A stretch of DNA of 55,064 nucleotides from an uncultured Marvinbryantia sp. (GCA_934394985.1 CAKRRF010000016.1:1-55064); one strand, 5' to 3'. Numbered from the stretch's first letter, positions 37,321 to 45,797 are shown. Notes: generated by a model not told the origin, from the sequence alone. Numbers and translations are program-made.

Positions 37321-37706
37321 TCCCCTGTTTTCTCCTCTGAGTTTTCAGAATTCTCACTTGCTTCTGTGCAATAGTTTCTGCCTATCAGTTCCATGAACTG
37401 CTGCCGGCTATGGTTCTCTTCATAGGCTCTTTGTGCATCCCTCTGGATTTCACGGAGAATATCATAGTTCTTGTGAACTGCATCTGTACCAAATTCATGA
37501 TGGCCAGGGCAGAGGAACACATATAGTCCCTCTGCCTCTGCTATCTTCCTGTTTGCTCCCAGGAATGCATGATGCTTATGTACAATTGGCCAGATCCGAT
37601 CAGATCCATTCTTCATGCAGATATAACATCTGCCATCCTTTGCCTGTAAGATACTGTCCTTATGCTTCTGGCGTTTCTTCCTGCTGGGCTTCTTTGGATA
37701 CATCAT
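37278..37706 (-). CDS. Zinc-binding HNH-like nuclease
   Basis: A 142-residue protein with a CYIC zinc pair near residue 27, then VHKHHAFLG and FLCPGHHEFG. The His-rich pattern resembles HNH proteins such as the recombination-associated Ref group. The C-terminal 40 residues are acidic and unstructured. Start chosen at 37706 because CGGAGG lies seven bases upstream. A role in replication-linked recombination is inferred from its early-operon position. Confidence 0.7.
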   Translation of the reverse strand: MMYPKKPSRKKRQKHKDSILQAKDGRCYICMKNGSDRIWPIVHKHHAFLGANRKIAEAEGLYVFLCPGHHEFGTDAVHKNYDILREIQRDAQRAYEENHSRQQFMELIGRNYCTEASENSENSEEKTGEWKEHIMNRFMTKM

Positions 37707-38275
37707 GATGGATCCTCCGAGAGATCTAACATGCAAAGTTCATTCAATAATCGGTTGTGCCGCATATCTTCTTTTAAATCAGCAGAGAACTGGGCCATAT
37801 TCGTTCGCCATACGATTCTGTGATCTCTCAGAAATGGTCCTTCAATACTACTCTCTTTTTCTGCATCCCAATACAGTAGATCCGCAATCTCCACAAATAC
37901 ATTATTTACTACCAGAATCCGTTGATTTGTCTGAAGCAATCTGTTCTTTGTTTCAAATGCATCTATCAAAATCATATCTGTAACCTCTGCCATGGCATTC
38001 AGTTCTTCTTCCTCTTCTTTTACCATCTCCCCCATATCTTCACTGTAATCATTTCCATTTGTTCTGTAATACAGTTTCCTTTTTCCTACATCTGGAAGTT
38101 CTCCTGCCAGTTCAATGATCTGTGCCATAATCTGTTTCGGCATCCATTTCTTCTTAATATCCGCTGTCCAGCTTTTTCCGCTTAAATGAATTTCATTTTC
38201 TGTCTGTCCAATCAGAAGTCCATTCTTATATGATTCTTTCATCAGTGACTTTAAAATCTTGATATTAATAAACAT
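37703..38275 (-). CDS. Unrecognised early phage protein, 190 aa
   Basis: Starts MFINIKILKSLMKESYKNG with AAGGAGGAAAA upstream. A mixed alpha-beta protein with an acidic stretch (VKEEEEELNAMAEV) in the middle. It lies between SSB and the HNH-like gene. No motif assigned. Similar unannotated proteins accompany SSB in early regions of Clostridial elements, suggesting DNA metabolism or host takeover, but this is weak. Confidence 0.65.
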   Translation of the reverse strand: MFINIKILKSLMKESYKNGLLIGQTENEIHLSGKSWTADIKKKWMPKQIMAQIIELAGELPDVGKRKLYYRTNGNDYSEDMGEMVKEEEEELNAMAEVTDMILIDAFETKNRLLQTNQRILVVNNVFVEIADLLYWDAEKESSIEGPFLRDHRIVWRTNMAQFSADLKEDMRHNRLLNELCMLDLSEDPS

Positions 38276-38288
38276 CCTATTTTCCTCC

Positions 38289-38747
38289 TTAGTTGAATGG
38301 CAATTCCTCATCGATTCCATCCGGTATATTCATGAAACCATTTCCATCAGTAGTCATCTTTCCCTGGCGATAACCTGCCTGCTGCAGTGCTGCTTCGTCT
38401 CTTGCTTCCCGGTCAGCTCCGGAAGTATTTTTGCTTTCAGCAAATTCCTGTTCTTCCACTATGACGTCTGTAGTGTATATCTTCTGCCCTTCTTTGTTGG
38501 TGTAACTTCCTGTCTGGATCCGTCCAGTAATTACAATCTTTATTCCCCTCCGTAAATATTTCTCAGCAAATTCCGCATTCTTCCCAAATGCGACGCATGA
38601 AATAAAATCCGCTGACTGCTGTCCCTCCTGTTTGAATCTGCGGTCTACTGCCAGAGTATAGCGTCCTACTGCCGTGGCATTCTCGCCTGCTGAGTAACGG
38701 ACTTCCGGATCTCTTGTCAAACGTCCTATTAAAATTACTTTGTTCAT
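38289..38747 (-). CDS. ssb: Single-stranded DNA-binding protein
   Basis: A 152-residue OB-fold SSB. Canonical start MNKVILIGRLTRDPEVRYS, then YTLAVDRRFKQEGQQSADFISCVAFGKNAEFAEKYL and VVEEQEFAESK. The C-terminus ends in an acidic hydrophobic tip (IDEELPFN, like DDDIPF), which recruits partner proteins. It protects the single strand expected during rolling-circle style replication by the Rep encoded upstream. Confidence 0.95.
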   Translation of the reverse strand: MNKVILIGRLTRDPEVRYSAGENATAVGRYTLAVDRRFKQEGQQSADFISCVAFGKNAEFAEKYLRRGIKIVITGRIQTGSYTNKEGQKIYTTDVIVEEQEFAESKNTSGADREARDEAALQQAGYRQGKMTTDGNGFMNIPDGIDEELPFN

Positions 38748-38753
38748 CTTTTC

Positions 38754-38993
38754 CTACCTCGCTATGACTTCTCCATTTATCATTTTCTGTATTGTCCAGT
38801 AATCAAAACATTCTCTGATTCCAGATGCATATTCAAATAATGCAAAATGTCGATATTTCTTGATTAATCTGATGCTTTTCCTCACTGCTTCTTTGTATCC
38901 ATTCTCACTTTGATCCCAAAAGCAAAAGTTATAGTTTTCTCCTTCTTGCAGCTTATTTCTTGTCTGAAGCTTTCTGCTTGGTGTTTTGCTCAT
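38754..38993 (-). CDS. 79-aa early protein
   Basis: Begins MSKTPSRKLQTRNKLQEGEN. Basic N-terminus then an aromatic-rich region (FCFWDQSENGYKEA, YRHFALFEYASGIRECFDYW). GGAGGGAG lies seven bases before the ATG. Five bases upstream of ssb. Not recognised. Confidence 0.7.
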   Translation of the reverse strand: MSKTPSRKLQTRNKLQEGENYNFCFWDQSENGYKEAVRKSIRLIKKYRHFALFEYASGIRECFDYWTIQKMINGEVIAR

Positions 38994-39126
38994 ATTTCAT
39001 TCTCCCTCCATATGGTTTCCGTTTCATCCATTCCTCCGCTTTCTTATCTCTGTGTTTGATAGCCGGCTCTGTATTCTTTATCCTGACTATTGTATCTTCA
39101 CTCTTTTTCTGATGTCTTTTCCACAT
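38953..39126 (-). CDS. 57-aa basic ORF, overlapping the next gene
   Basis: Starts MWKRHQKKSEDTIVRIKN, very rich in Lys and Arg. It begins three bases after the previous stop, consistent with translational coupling, and overlaps the 79-aa gene by 41 bases. No strong ribosome binding site. May be real or fortuitous. Confidence 0.4.
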   Translation of the reverse strand: MWKRHQKKSEDTIVRIKNTEPAIKHRDKKAEEWMKRKPYGGRMKYEQNTKQKASDKK

Positions 39127-39129
39127 TGT

Positions 39130-39282
39130 TCACACTCTTTTCATGCAGTTCTTGCATTTCTCACAGGTCTGTCTGCTAGTAACCAGTTGACCTTTCAACA
39201 GATGGGCATGTACACAGTTCGGTTCCACATATACTGCTATCTGTCCTACCGCTTTTACATATCTGCATTTCTCATAATTTAT
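39130..39282 (-). CDS. Small cysteine-rich protein, 50 aa
   Basis: Starts MINYEKCRYVKAVGQIAVYV. C-terminal CEKCKNC and an earlier Cys suggest a zinc ribbon. GGGAGG lies six bases before the ATG and the start overlaps the preceding stop. Common small Cys-rich companion of DUF3102-like genes in Clostridial elements. Function unknown. Confidence 0.6.
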   Translation of the reverse strand: MNYEKCRYVKAVGQIAVYVEPNCVHAHLLKGQLVTSRQTCEKCKNCMKRV

Positions 39283-40540
39283 CATCAGCATCCTCCCAAT
39301 ATTCCCAGGTATTGCCCAGCACATCCACATCCTCTGACAACCAGTTTTCCCAGTATTCCGCAGATTTTATGTCCATCTGCTGTGCAGTTGAAAGTACTGT
39401 CATAATATGATGAGCAATCTCTCCTGCTGCCCCATATTCTGTCAGGCCATCCAGATACTGCTTTCTGGTACCTATCGGCTTCTCCTCTGGTTGTTCCGGT
39501 GCAATTTTCCCTGTCTTACATTCTTCTCCCACCGACTTTTCTTCTGACTGTGGTACCGTTTCTGCTCCATTTCCTTCAGGATCTGGTCTATGCTCTTCTG
39601 GCTCATTTCTGTTCTCCTTCTCTGGATTATGATCGCACTTCGATACGTTTTGATCCATTCTCTTCTTTTCCGGTTTTTTAGCTACTACCACTTTCTTCTC
39701 TTTTTTCTTTGGCTTGTCCCCGCCGCTTCCAGTATTTACTGGAACTTCCGGTTTTTCCGGGTATGTTTCTCCGTATACCTGCTGCCATGATTCCTGCACA
39801 TTCCCCGGTTCGATCAAATCAGAGACACATTGCATGATAGTATCCCAGGCTACGTTTTCTTTTTCATTCTCCCTGACATTGTACAGAACAGCCTGTTCTT
39901 CTTTCTCTTTTACGGATAACAGGAACTTTCCAAGGCCTCTGACCCGAATGCTGTATACCGTGGATCCACTTGGATCCATGACCCACTTGAATTTCTTCCG
40001 GTCTTTCTCCCCCTGCGCCCAGTCATATACCTTTTTGTACCATTCCAGATTGTCATGTCCCAGCTGAATGATGACCTGCTGCAGGATTGGAATTTTTCCA
40101 TCCCAGTCCTTTGGTTCCATCATCACTTCCAGATCCGTGATCTTTTCTTCCTCTTCTACTTCGCTTCTGATTTCTTTGATCTCTTCTCTTGTAAATTCCG
40201 GTGTCAGTTCCTGTGCAACCGCCAGCGGAAGCTGCAACATCTCTACCAGCTTGGTGTAGCCCATTCCTTTATAGGCATCCTGCAGTTTTTCCCCATATCC
40301 TCCTTCACTGTACCGGTCATTGATCTGCATGAACCGTGTCACCTGATCCGGCCGGAGATTGTACTCTGCTTCTGCAAACTGTGTCACGGTCTCATATCCG
40401 CTTTCATAGAGAATATTGGTATCCCTGGCTACCTTCAGCAGATAACCGATTCTGACAAAACTCTCTGCCGATCTGCTCAGTTCCTGATCCAGGCTCTCCT
40501 TATACTGCTTATAATTACTGAATCCAATTACCTCGTCCAT
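39272..40540 (-). CDS. DUF3102-like putative DNA-binding protein
   Basis: A 422-residue protein. The first 150 residues (ESFVRIGYLLKVARDT, SVTQFAEAEYNL-like region, QVTRFMQINDRYSEGGYG) match the DUF3102-like domain found in ParB-related regulators on Clostridial phages and ICEs. A middle domain follows, then a Lys-Pro-rich linker (KPKKKEKKVVVAKKPEKK) and an acidic tail with a helical end (EYGAAGEIAHHIMTV). Start at 40540 is set by GAGGAGGAAGAA. Probable replication or partition accessory factor. Confidence 0.65.
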   Translation of the reverse strand: MDEVIGFSNYKQYKESLDQELSRSAESFVRIGYLLKVARDTNILYESGYETVTQFAEAEYNLRPDQVTRFMQINDRYSEGGYGEKLQDAYKGMGYTKLVEMLQLPLAVAQELTPEFTREEIKEIRSEVEEEEKITDLEVMMEPKDWDGKIPILQQVIIQLGHDNLEWYKKVYDWAQGEKDRKKFKWVMDPSGSTVYSIRVRGLGKFLLSVKEKEEQAVLYNVRENEKENVAWDTIMQCVSDLIEPGNVQESWQQVYGETYPEKPEVPVNTGSGGDKPKKKEKKVVVAKKPEKKRMDQNVSKCDHNPEKENRNEPEEHRPDPEGNGAETVPQSEEKSVGEECKTGKIAPEQPEEKPIGTRKQYLDGLTEYGAAGEIAHHIMTVLSTAQQMDIKSAEYWENWLSEDVDVLGNTWEYWEDADDKL

Positions 40541-40550
40541 TTCTTCCTCC

Positions 40551-42677
40551 TCATCCTGCTGCCATGAAGTCTTCTGCCAGCTTCTGTAATACAAAATTGT
40601 TGTTCCGTTCCTTCAGTTCCTGTATATTCTGTTCCCGGAGCACTGCACTCTTCTTTGCATATTCCAGATCTTTTTTATTCAGGCGCTTCCTGATTTCCCG
40701 CTGCCATTCCTTCAGGAATCCCCGGATCATATCTATATCCGGTTCTTCGTCATAATAAGACCGGTTCTGCCGGATCGTTCCATCCGGTTCGAATTCAATG
40801 GTATAGAACGGTATGTTCTCTCCCCCCACTTTTCGGCAGAATCCTATGTAGGTCTCCCTGTTACAGATCCGGTTAAAATACCGGTCACTGGATCCTCCAC
40901 AGTGGTGCAGTGCATACCCCTCTTCCACGATCTCTACCAGATCTTTCGGAATCCGCATAATGTATTCTTCGCTCCTGTAGGAATATTTTTCCCTGATGTC
41001 CTGCAGGATGGCTTCTGCCTCCGGAAACTTATCCCGCATTGCCTTAGCTTCCTCTTCACGTCTTTCCGGATCCTCATTCATACGTTTCACTGCTTCCAGC
41101 TTTTGCCTGTTGTTTACCAGTGCATCATGGCGGGATTTCAGATCTTTCGGCTTATAGAACAGTTCATCATCCAGCTTCTGATCCATGGCATACATCATAC
41201 TCAGATAATCTCCCCAGTGCTCCAGTGTATCTTTCACTCTCCCGTTATAATGCCGGCTCTGTTTCTCCAGATAGTTTCTGAATTTTTCTACACTTACTTT
41301 TTGGGTGATTGGAAGTAATGCTTTTTCCATCTCGGTTACTGCAATTCCATGGTCTGACAGCCACTGCAAAGTATCCTGTGAAATTCTGTCATTCTGCGCA
41401 TCTGAGTACTCCATCCACTCCCTAACCATTTCTCCGCCATTTATCTGCCGGATCCGGTTTATTTTCTGCCTGTCTTTGATCCGGAAGACTTCTTCGATGG
41501 TTTCTCCATCCAGATCCAGCCTCCCAATATACATTCCGTTGTCAGCCCAGCAGCTTCCTATCGTATCCCTCAGCAACTGCATGAACCGTCCTTTCAGAAG
41601 ATATTCCAGCGTATTTCCCAAACCTCTTCTCTTTGCCCCAACAGCCATGGCAGCATTATAATCTACCACAATTCCTTTCTTTGCCATTGCTTCAAATGCT
41701 CTGGTTAAAGATTCGTAATCAGTGCCTTTCAATGCTTCTGAGATACCATCCGGATACAGGCTGCATTCTTTTGCTCTCTTATTACACGGATTGCTGTCAT
41801 ACCACTCCGGTATGTACAGTCCTGTGTACCAATTCCGATATCCCCCATTCTGACTGTAATAGATCTTATAGCCATGTGAACGGTACATCATAATCCGGAT
41901 CGTTTCCTCCAATATGCAGGTTCTATACTCATATTTGCTATAAACAGCCCATTTGAACCGCCTTGCTACGCTCACTTCTTTGTCAACATTCTGCAACAGC
42001 AATACCTGTCCATACTGTTCCATGTGGTTACTTCTGGTTTTCAGCAATCCTTCTCCGGAGCAGTTCGGGCATTCCACCCGGTCATTATGTTTTGCATTTC
42101 TTTCTCCAGAGATATTGACAAGTTCCTTTCTCGGAAACTCCTTCCTGCAGATCGGACACTTGCAGAGTTTCTTTGTTTTATCCAGGAAAAAGAATATGTT
42201 TTCCTGATCATCCAGAATCTTTTCTTTCATATCATCTTCCGGTTCCGGTGGTATCCGTCCCATTAGTTCCCGAATCCGATCGTTTTTCAGTTCCAGGCTT
42301 CGCTCTCGCTTATTCCTCAGCCATTCCTCTTCCTTACTGCAGATCCTGTATCCAAAATCTCCACCACCCAGGCTTTTTTGAGCTGTAATGCGGTCCTTTT
42401 CTGTATCCCATATCACGCCGTTGCTCACTTTGGGTTTATATTGCCAATAATAGGATTTTCCCTCGATTACTGTTGCTATCTTCCACTTATGGGTTACTTT
42501 CCCCTGCCGGAATTCATATTCCCCGGTATCCAGGTCCATGGCATATCGGCCCCGGTGCTCTCTTTCTTCAAAGATATCCAGTACCAGGAAGTTCTTGTAT
42601 TTATGCGCCTTTGCGACGCGTCCCCTTTTCTTTTTCGGTGTGATTATCTCTACCGCCTCCAGGCTTTTCCATTTCAC
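40551..42677 (-). CDS. PcfJ-like protein
   Basis: A 708-residue protein of the PcfJ family, known from the pCF10 conjugation region and widespread on Firmicutes plasmids, ICEs and phages. Two zinc CxxC pairs (KCPICRKE and VECPNCSGEG) lie near residues 170-210. The C-terminal motif EEGYALHHCGGSSDRYFNRI is the PcfJ signature. Biochemical function is not established. Its start overlaps the previous stop by four bases. Confidence 0.85.
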   Translation of the reverse strand: MKWKSLEAVEIITPKKKRGRVAKAHKYKNFLVLDIFEEREHRGRYAMDLDTGEYEFRQGKVTHKWKIATVIEGKSYYWQYKPKVSNGVIWDTEKDRITAQKSLGGGDFGYRICSKEEEWLRNKRERSLELKNDRIRELMGRIPPEPEDDMKEKILDDQENIFFFLDKTKKLCKCPICRKEFPRKELVNISGERNAKHNDRVECPNCSGEGLLKTRSNHMEQYGQVLLLQNVDKEVSVARRFKWAVYSKYEYRTCILEETIRIMMYRSHGYKIYYSQNGGYRNWYTGLYIPEWYDSNPCNKRAKECSLYPDGISEALKGTDYESLTRAFEAMAKKGIVVDYNAAMAVGAKRRGLGNTLEYLLKGRFMQLLRDTIGSCWADNGMYIGRLDLDGETIEEVFRIKDRQKINRIRQINGGEMVREWMEYSDAQNDRISQDTLQWLSDHGIAVTEMEKALLPITQKVSVEKFRNYLEKQSRHYNGRVKDTLEHWGDYLSMMYAMDQKLDDELFYKPKDLKSRHDALVNNRQKLEAVKRMNEDPERREEEAKAMRDKFPEAEAILQDIREKYSYRSEEYIMRIPKDLVEIVEEGYALHHCGGSSDRYFNRICNRETYIGFCRKVGGENIPFYTIEFEPDGTIRQNRSYYDEEPDIDMIRGFLKEWQREIRKRLNKKDLEYAKKSAVLREQNIQELKERNNNFVLQKLAEDFMAAG

Positions 42678-43240
42678 TTATCCACCACCTCCAGTTCATT
42701 CTTCTCATTTATTGTGTATATCCCGTCTTTTTCTGCTTTTACTGGCATCGCATATACGATCATTCCACGCTCATTCTCCCGCACCAGTCCCAGATAGCTG
42801 CCTTTTACCGCCGACACTTCCGGATGCACTCCTCTTGCAATAGCAATGGATCCTGTTTCTCCTGCTGCCGCTATGTCTCTGGCTATCTGACACATATGTA
42901 TATCTCGTTCCCAGTCCATGCGTGGGTTGCGGACCATATATTCCATGGTCTTGATCACAAACTGTTCCATGGTCAGTTCCTGCACCAGCGTCATTTCTGT
43001 ACAGGAGCATACCTTTCCCTGCTCCTCGTTGATGTCTCCGCCGGCATTGATCAAGAAATACCGGTTGCCGTTCCCCAGTCCGTAAAATGCCAGACAGTCC
43101 GGGGCATACTCCACAAAGTGGAATCCGTTATGCCGTGCCTTACATTCTGGTTCAATGTAGGTGCCACTGGTGGCGTACTGGTATACACCCTTCCCCAGTG
43201 TTGCACACATGTCTTTGTTGAAACCTCTGATTCCTTCCAC
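42674..43240 (-). CDS. DUF7666-like protein
   Basis: A 188-residue protein beginning with a GFNKDMCATLGKGVYQYATSGTY segment resembling the family whose members start GF-K-M-C-G-YQY and contain GFHFVEYAPDCLAFYG. The middle holds several cysteines (VCSCTEMT). Role unknown; typically found near PcfJ-like genes. Confidence 0.6.
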   Translation of the reverse strand: MEGIRGFNKDMCATLGKGVYQYATSGTYIEPECKARHNGFHFVEYAPDCLAFYGLGNGNRYFLINAGGDINEEQGKVCSCTEMTLVQELTMEQFVIKTMEYMVRNPRMDWERDIHMCQIARDIAAAGETGSIAIARGVHPEVSAVKGSYLGLVRENERGMIVYAMPVKAEKDGIYTINEKNELEVVDK

Positions 43241-43251
43241 TGTTCTTCTCC

Positions 43252-43731
43252 TTAGTCTCTGTTATAGTAATTGCGAATTGTTTCCATCACCTGCTGCCGT
43301 GTCGGAATGCCTGTATACACATTGTCATTCAGTCCGGCTTCCCTGCAGATCCGTTTATCCACCTGCTGCTTGCTGTCAAATCCCAGCTTCAGCAATTTTC
43401 CAAACAGTCCTGTCAGATTTCTGTCTTTCCTGCAGACTCCACGGCAAAGTTCTTCATCTTCCATGCACATTTCCAGGACACAGCCTTTCCATTCTTCCCA
43501 GATCCCGCTTACATCCAGGTCTTTGGCTTCCACTTCGATTCTGGCCACAACCGCTTCCATCGGTGTGCAGAGAACTTCTATCAGATCATCCATATAGTCT
43601 TCCGCATCTTCTCTGGTCAGTCCATTTTCTTGCGCCAGCGCAATTAAAGCTTCTTCGTCACCTTCCGCTTTCTCCGCTTTTGCTGTACGGATCAGTTCGT
43701 CATAATCCATCTTTCCAAACTTATCGAACAT
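43252..43731 (-). CDS. Acidic early protein of PcfK-like context
   Basis: A 159-residue, acidic protein starting MFDKFGKMDYDELIRTAK. It has an EEALIALAQENGLTREDAEDYMDDL segment, a Cys-rich stretch (CMEDEELCRGVCRKD) and GIPTRQQVMETIRNYYN at the end. It lies next to the PcfJ-like gene. A relation to PcfK-like/AcrIIA9-type proteins, often adjacent to PcfJ, is possible from context but is not shown by any motif I can verify. Confidence 0.55.
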   Translation of the reverse strand: MFDKFGKMDYDELIRTAKAEKAEGDEEALIALAQENGLTREDAEDYMDDLIEVLCTPMEAVVARIEVEAKDLDVSGIWEEWKGCVLEMCMEDEELCRGVCRKDRNLTGLFGKLLKLGFDSKQQVDKRICREAGLNDNVYTGIPTRQQVMETIRNYYNRD

Positions 43732-44161
43732 TCTGTTCTCCTTTCTCCATCTCTTTTTTCATCCAGGTACTATATTCGTGTTTCCCGCTGACTCCGATCA
43801 AGTTTTGATCTCTGGACAGCTCCGCAATTCTCTGCCACAAGCCTGCATTTGTAATCAGTTTTCCCTTGCTGTTCCGGAATCCCTTCTCGGTCCATCCCTG
43901 TAGCTGATGCTGAAGCATATTCAGCATCCACTCATTTCGGCAATGTATATACACCACGCACGGTCGCACGATTCTCTCCATTGCTTCTATCAGTGCGGTC
44001 AGGGATGCCATATTGTAAGTCCCAGTCAGCCGATCCCCTCCGCTTCTTGTATTTCCTGGATGGGAACGGCATTCCAGCAGATATCTGTACTGCCTGTCCA
44101 TCTCCCTAGGAGACGTACTGCTGCATTCAATGTAGATATCTATGATTTCTTTTTCCTGCAC
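43721..44161 (-). CDS. RNase H-like fold protein, probably catalytically altered
   Basis: A 146-residue protein. The C-terminal half matches the RNase HI pattern: ALIEAMERIVRPCVVYIHCR, WTEKGFRNSKGKLITNAGLWQRI. The classic YTDS aspartate is replaced here by YIHC, and the first-strand Asp/Glu is within IDIYIECSS. So the fold is likely but the metal site looks incomplete. It is encoded directly after Rep (22-base overlap), suggesting a replication role such as primer handling or a regulator. Confidence 0.65.
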   Translation of the reverse strand: MQEKEIIDIYIECSSTSPREMDRQYRYLLECRSHPGNTRSGGDRLTGTYNMASLTALIEAMERIVRPCVVYIHCRNEWMLNMLQHQLQGWTEKGFRNSKGKLITNAGLWQRIAELSRDQNLIGVSGKHEYSTWMKKEMEKGEQNVR

Positions 44162-44943
44162 CTGCTTCGCCTCCTCTTCTTTTTCTTCGGCGGATCCACC
44201 AGCCGGATCATGGTGTACCGGCGGTATGGATAACCGGTTACCGGATTGGTGCCTTCATGGATATTGGCTATGTAGTATCCCTTTACCGGATTGACCTCCA
44301 TCTTCCATCTGACCAGTTCCTTTTCCTTCGGTTCCGGAAGCGACATATTCCTGGAAGTCCCATAGTTGGATTCTTTAATCCGTGGTTTCTCCACGGTACC
44401 GTCTTCTTTCTTCTCACCGGCACCTGCAGTCTTCGTCATGTAAGATGCCAGCTTTGAAAAGTCCTCATCATAGGTCTTGTCATTATGCCGGATGTCATTA
44501 CTCCAGGTACCGCCTTTCTTCCAGGCTCTCTGTAAGATACTGGCTGTATCCCCGATCTCATTCACAACCAGATGGATATGCCATGCCCCCTTTGTTCCCC
44601 GTTCTATATTGCGGATCCAAAATAGCTCCCGTCCTCTCTTCCGGAATTCCTTCCGCACATACCTCATGGCTTTCTGGAAATCCTTCAGGGCAGCTTTCAT
44701 ATCCGGCGGTCTCTCCTGTGGGCTGTAGGTCCAAGTGGCGAACACATCCCCATCTTTAAAATATTCCAGAAGACGCAGTCTGCAGTTCCTCTGCTTCGTC
44801 ATCCGGTTCACTACCTTCATCTGATCCTCTGTCAGTTTCTCCTTCTTACGTCTCTTCTTTCCCGGTGCTCCATAATTCCCCTGATGGTACTCTTCTCTGT
44901 ATAAAATCTTTCCATTTCTCAGCTTGTATGTAGTCCTCAGCAT
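44140..44943 (-). CDS. HUH replication initiator (Rep, ORF2/G2P-like)
   Basis: A 267-residue Rep of the rolling-circle ORF2/G2P class. The HUH motif HIHLVV is at residues 122-127 and the likely nicking Tyr168 is in KLASYMTKT, giving the Y-x-x-K pattern. The C-terminus is strongly basic (PPKKKKRRRSRCRKKK). It would nick the origin and start strand-displacement replication. The ATG at 44943 is chosen; the longer open frame runs back into the promoter of the antisense RNA. Presence of a plasmid-type Rep in a siphovirus early region is notable but known in Clostridial phages. Confidence 0.8.
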   Translation of the reverse strand: MLRTTYKLRNGKILYREEYHQGNYGAPGKKRRKKEKLTEDQMKVVNRMTKQRNCRLRLLEYFKDGDVFATWTYSPQERPPDMKAALKDFQKAMRYVRKEFRKRGRELFWIRNIERGTKGAWHIHLVVNEIGDTASILQRAWKKGGTWSNDIRHNDKTYDEDFSKLASYMTKTAGAGEKKEDGTVEKPRIKESNYGTSRNMSLPEPKEKELVRWKMEVNPVKGYYIANIHEGTNPVTGYPYRRYTMIRLVDPPKKKKRRRSRCRKKKS

Positions 44944-44983
44944 CCCTCTATATGTCCTATCTTTAATATCTTTATCAAGTGGT

Positions 44984-45009
44984 AAACAGTGGCGTGAACC
45001 ACTGTTTTT
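44984..45009. promoter_or_regulatory. Hairpin in the rep leader (possible origin or attenuator)
   Basis: AACAGTGG and CCACTGTT form an 8-bp stem with a 6-base loop, 40 bases before the rep ATG. It could be a Rep-binding/nicking hairpin or an attenuator of rep translation. The stretch 44944-45098 otherwise holds the antisense RNA. Confidence 0.6.
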
Positions 45010-45010
45010 C

Positions 45011-45039
45011 TTGACTTTTTCGACCTGTTGGGATACTAT
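45011..45039 (+). promoter_or_regulatory. Promoter for antisense RNA
   Basis: TTGACT (45011-45016), 17-base spacer, TACTAT (45034-45039) on the plus strand, opposite to the rep operon. A near-consensus SigA promoter. Confidence 0.75.
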
Positions 45040-45045
45040 AAACAT

Positions 45046-45100
45046 GTGATTATTTGTAGCCCCAAAAGGCTTGCCGGTGTTTCTATGCACCGGCTTTTTT
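45046..45100 (+). ncRNA. Small antisense RNA over the rep leader
   Basis: Transcription from the promoter at 45011-45039 would start near 45046 and stop at a strong terminator: GCCGGTG (45073-45079) pairs with CACCGGC (45088-45094), followed by TTTTTT. The product of about 55 bases has no open frame. It is complementary to the 5' leader of the rep message. The layout mimics counter-transcribed RNAs that restrain Rep in pT181- or pMV158-type plasmids. Confidence 0.65.
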
Positions 45101-45320
45101 AATATTCATTTGCCGCTGCTTCTGCAGCATCTTCTCTCAGATCTTCCAGTTTCTTCCGGTCTGCTTTCACCCGGCTCACTGACACCGTGCCCAGGGCATA
45201 GGGTTCGGATTCCTTCTGAATCAGATACTCCCGAACACCTGCAATAGCCAGTGCCAGTTCTGCACCAAGAAGCTGGTGTGATCCACTGATCCTGATCTGC
45301 CCTCCATGAATCTCAATCAT
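45099..45320 (-). CDS. 73-aa early protein
   Basis: Starts MIEIHGGQIRISGSHQLLGA. Alternating hydrophobic beta-strand and helical pattern. Start at 45320 abuts the next gene's end (45320) and has GAGGTAG upstream. The stop overlaps the antisense-RNA terminator. Leads the Rep segment of the early operon. No family recognised. Confidence 0.7.
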   Translation of the reverse strand: MIEIHGGQIRISGSHQLLGAELALAIAGVREYLIQKESEPYALGTVSVSRVKADRKKLEDLREDAAEAAANEY

Positions 45321-45505
45321 CAGACTACCTCTCTCCATTCATTCGGTCCCAGATCATAAATCTCTACTGACTGGAATACCAGCCGTTTTGCCTTGATGCT
45401 GTTTCTTTTTCTTGTCTCCTGCAGATCGCGTAATTTCAGACTCACGATCAGCCCTGTCACCATGCCAGCCATAAATATACAGGCAATTATCATTAACAAA
45501 TCCAT
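45320..45505 (-). CDS. 61-aa single-pass membrane protein
   Basis: Starts MDLLMIIACIFMAGMVTGLI, a single N-terminal transmembrane helix, followed by a charged tail (KLRDLQETRKRN). GGAGGAG nine bases upstream. Part of a run of small early genes between Cro and Rep. Function unknown. Confidence 0.7.
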   Translation of the reverse strand: MDLLMIIACIFMAGMVTGLIVSLKLRDLQETRKRNSIKAKRLVFQSVEIYDLGPNEWREVV

Positions 45506-45521
45506 TTTCTTCTCCTCCGCC

Positions 45522-45665
45522 TCAGGCGGTTTTCTCTTTGGTCTGGAATGCTGCCAGTGCCCTGGCAGCTATCATCTCTAATATCTTCTCTGTCTGATCC
45601 GGCCGCACACTGTCATCATGCAGCCGGATGACTGCTTTCTCTGTTCTGATCTCACTTACTAACAT
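45522..45665 (-). CDS. 47-aa early protein
   Basis: Starts MLVSEIRTEKAVIRLHDDSV. GGGGGAT precedes the ATG at 45665. Small soluble protein with a helical second half (QTEKILEMIAARALAAF). Not recognised. Confidence 0.6.
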   Translation of the reverse strand: MLVSEIRTEKAVIRLHDDSVRPDQTEKILEMIAARALAAFQTKEKTA

Positions 45666-45797
45666 AGTTATCCCCCATTTGTCTTTACAGCATGTTATGC
45701 CCGATGCATTGTCCATGTTGCTTTCTTACCTGGCATATCTTTTCTTTACTTTGCTTCAGCAATCACAGCATCTGCTCCCTGTACTGTTATGCTTTCA

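Noticed and set aside
44944..45090. Longer N-terminus for the Rep protein
   Set aside because: It would begin within the antisense RNA and its terminator, lacks a ribosome binding site and is not Rep-like.
40551..45090. Early region as an integrated conjugative element rather than phage
   Set aside because: PcfJ-like, DUF3102-like and HUH genes occur on ICEs too, but there is no coupling protein or type IV secretion, and the genes are co-operonic with phage modules within one attL-attR pair.
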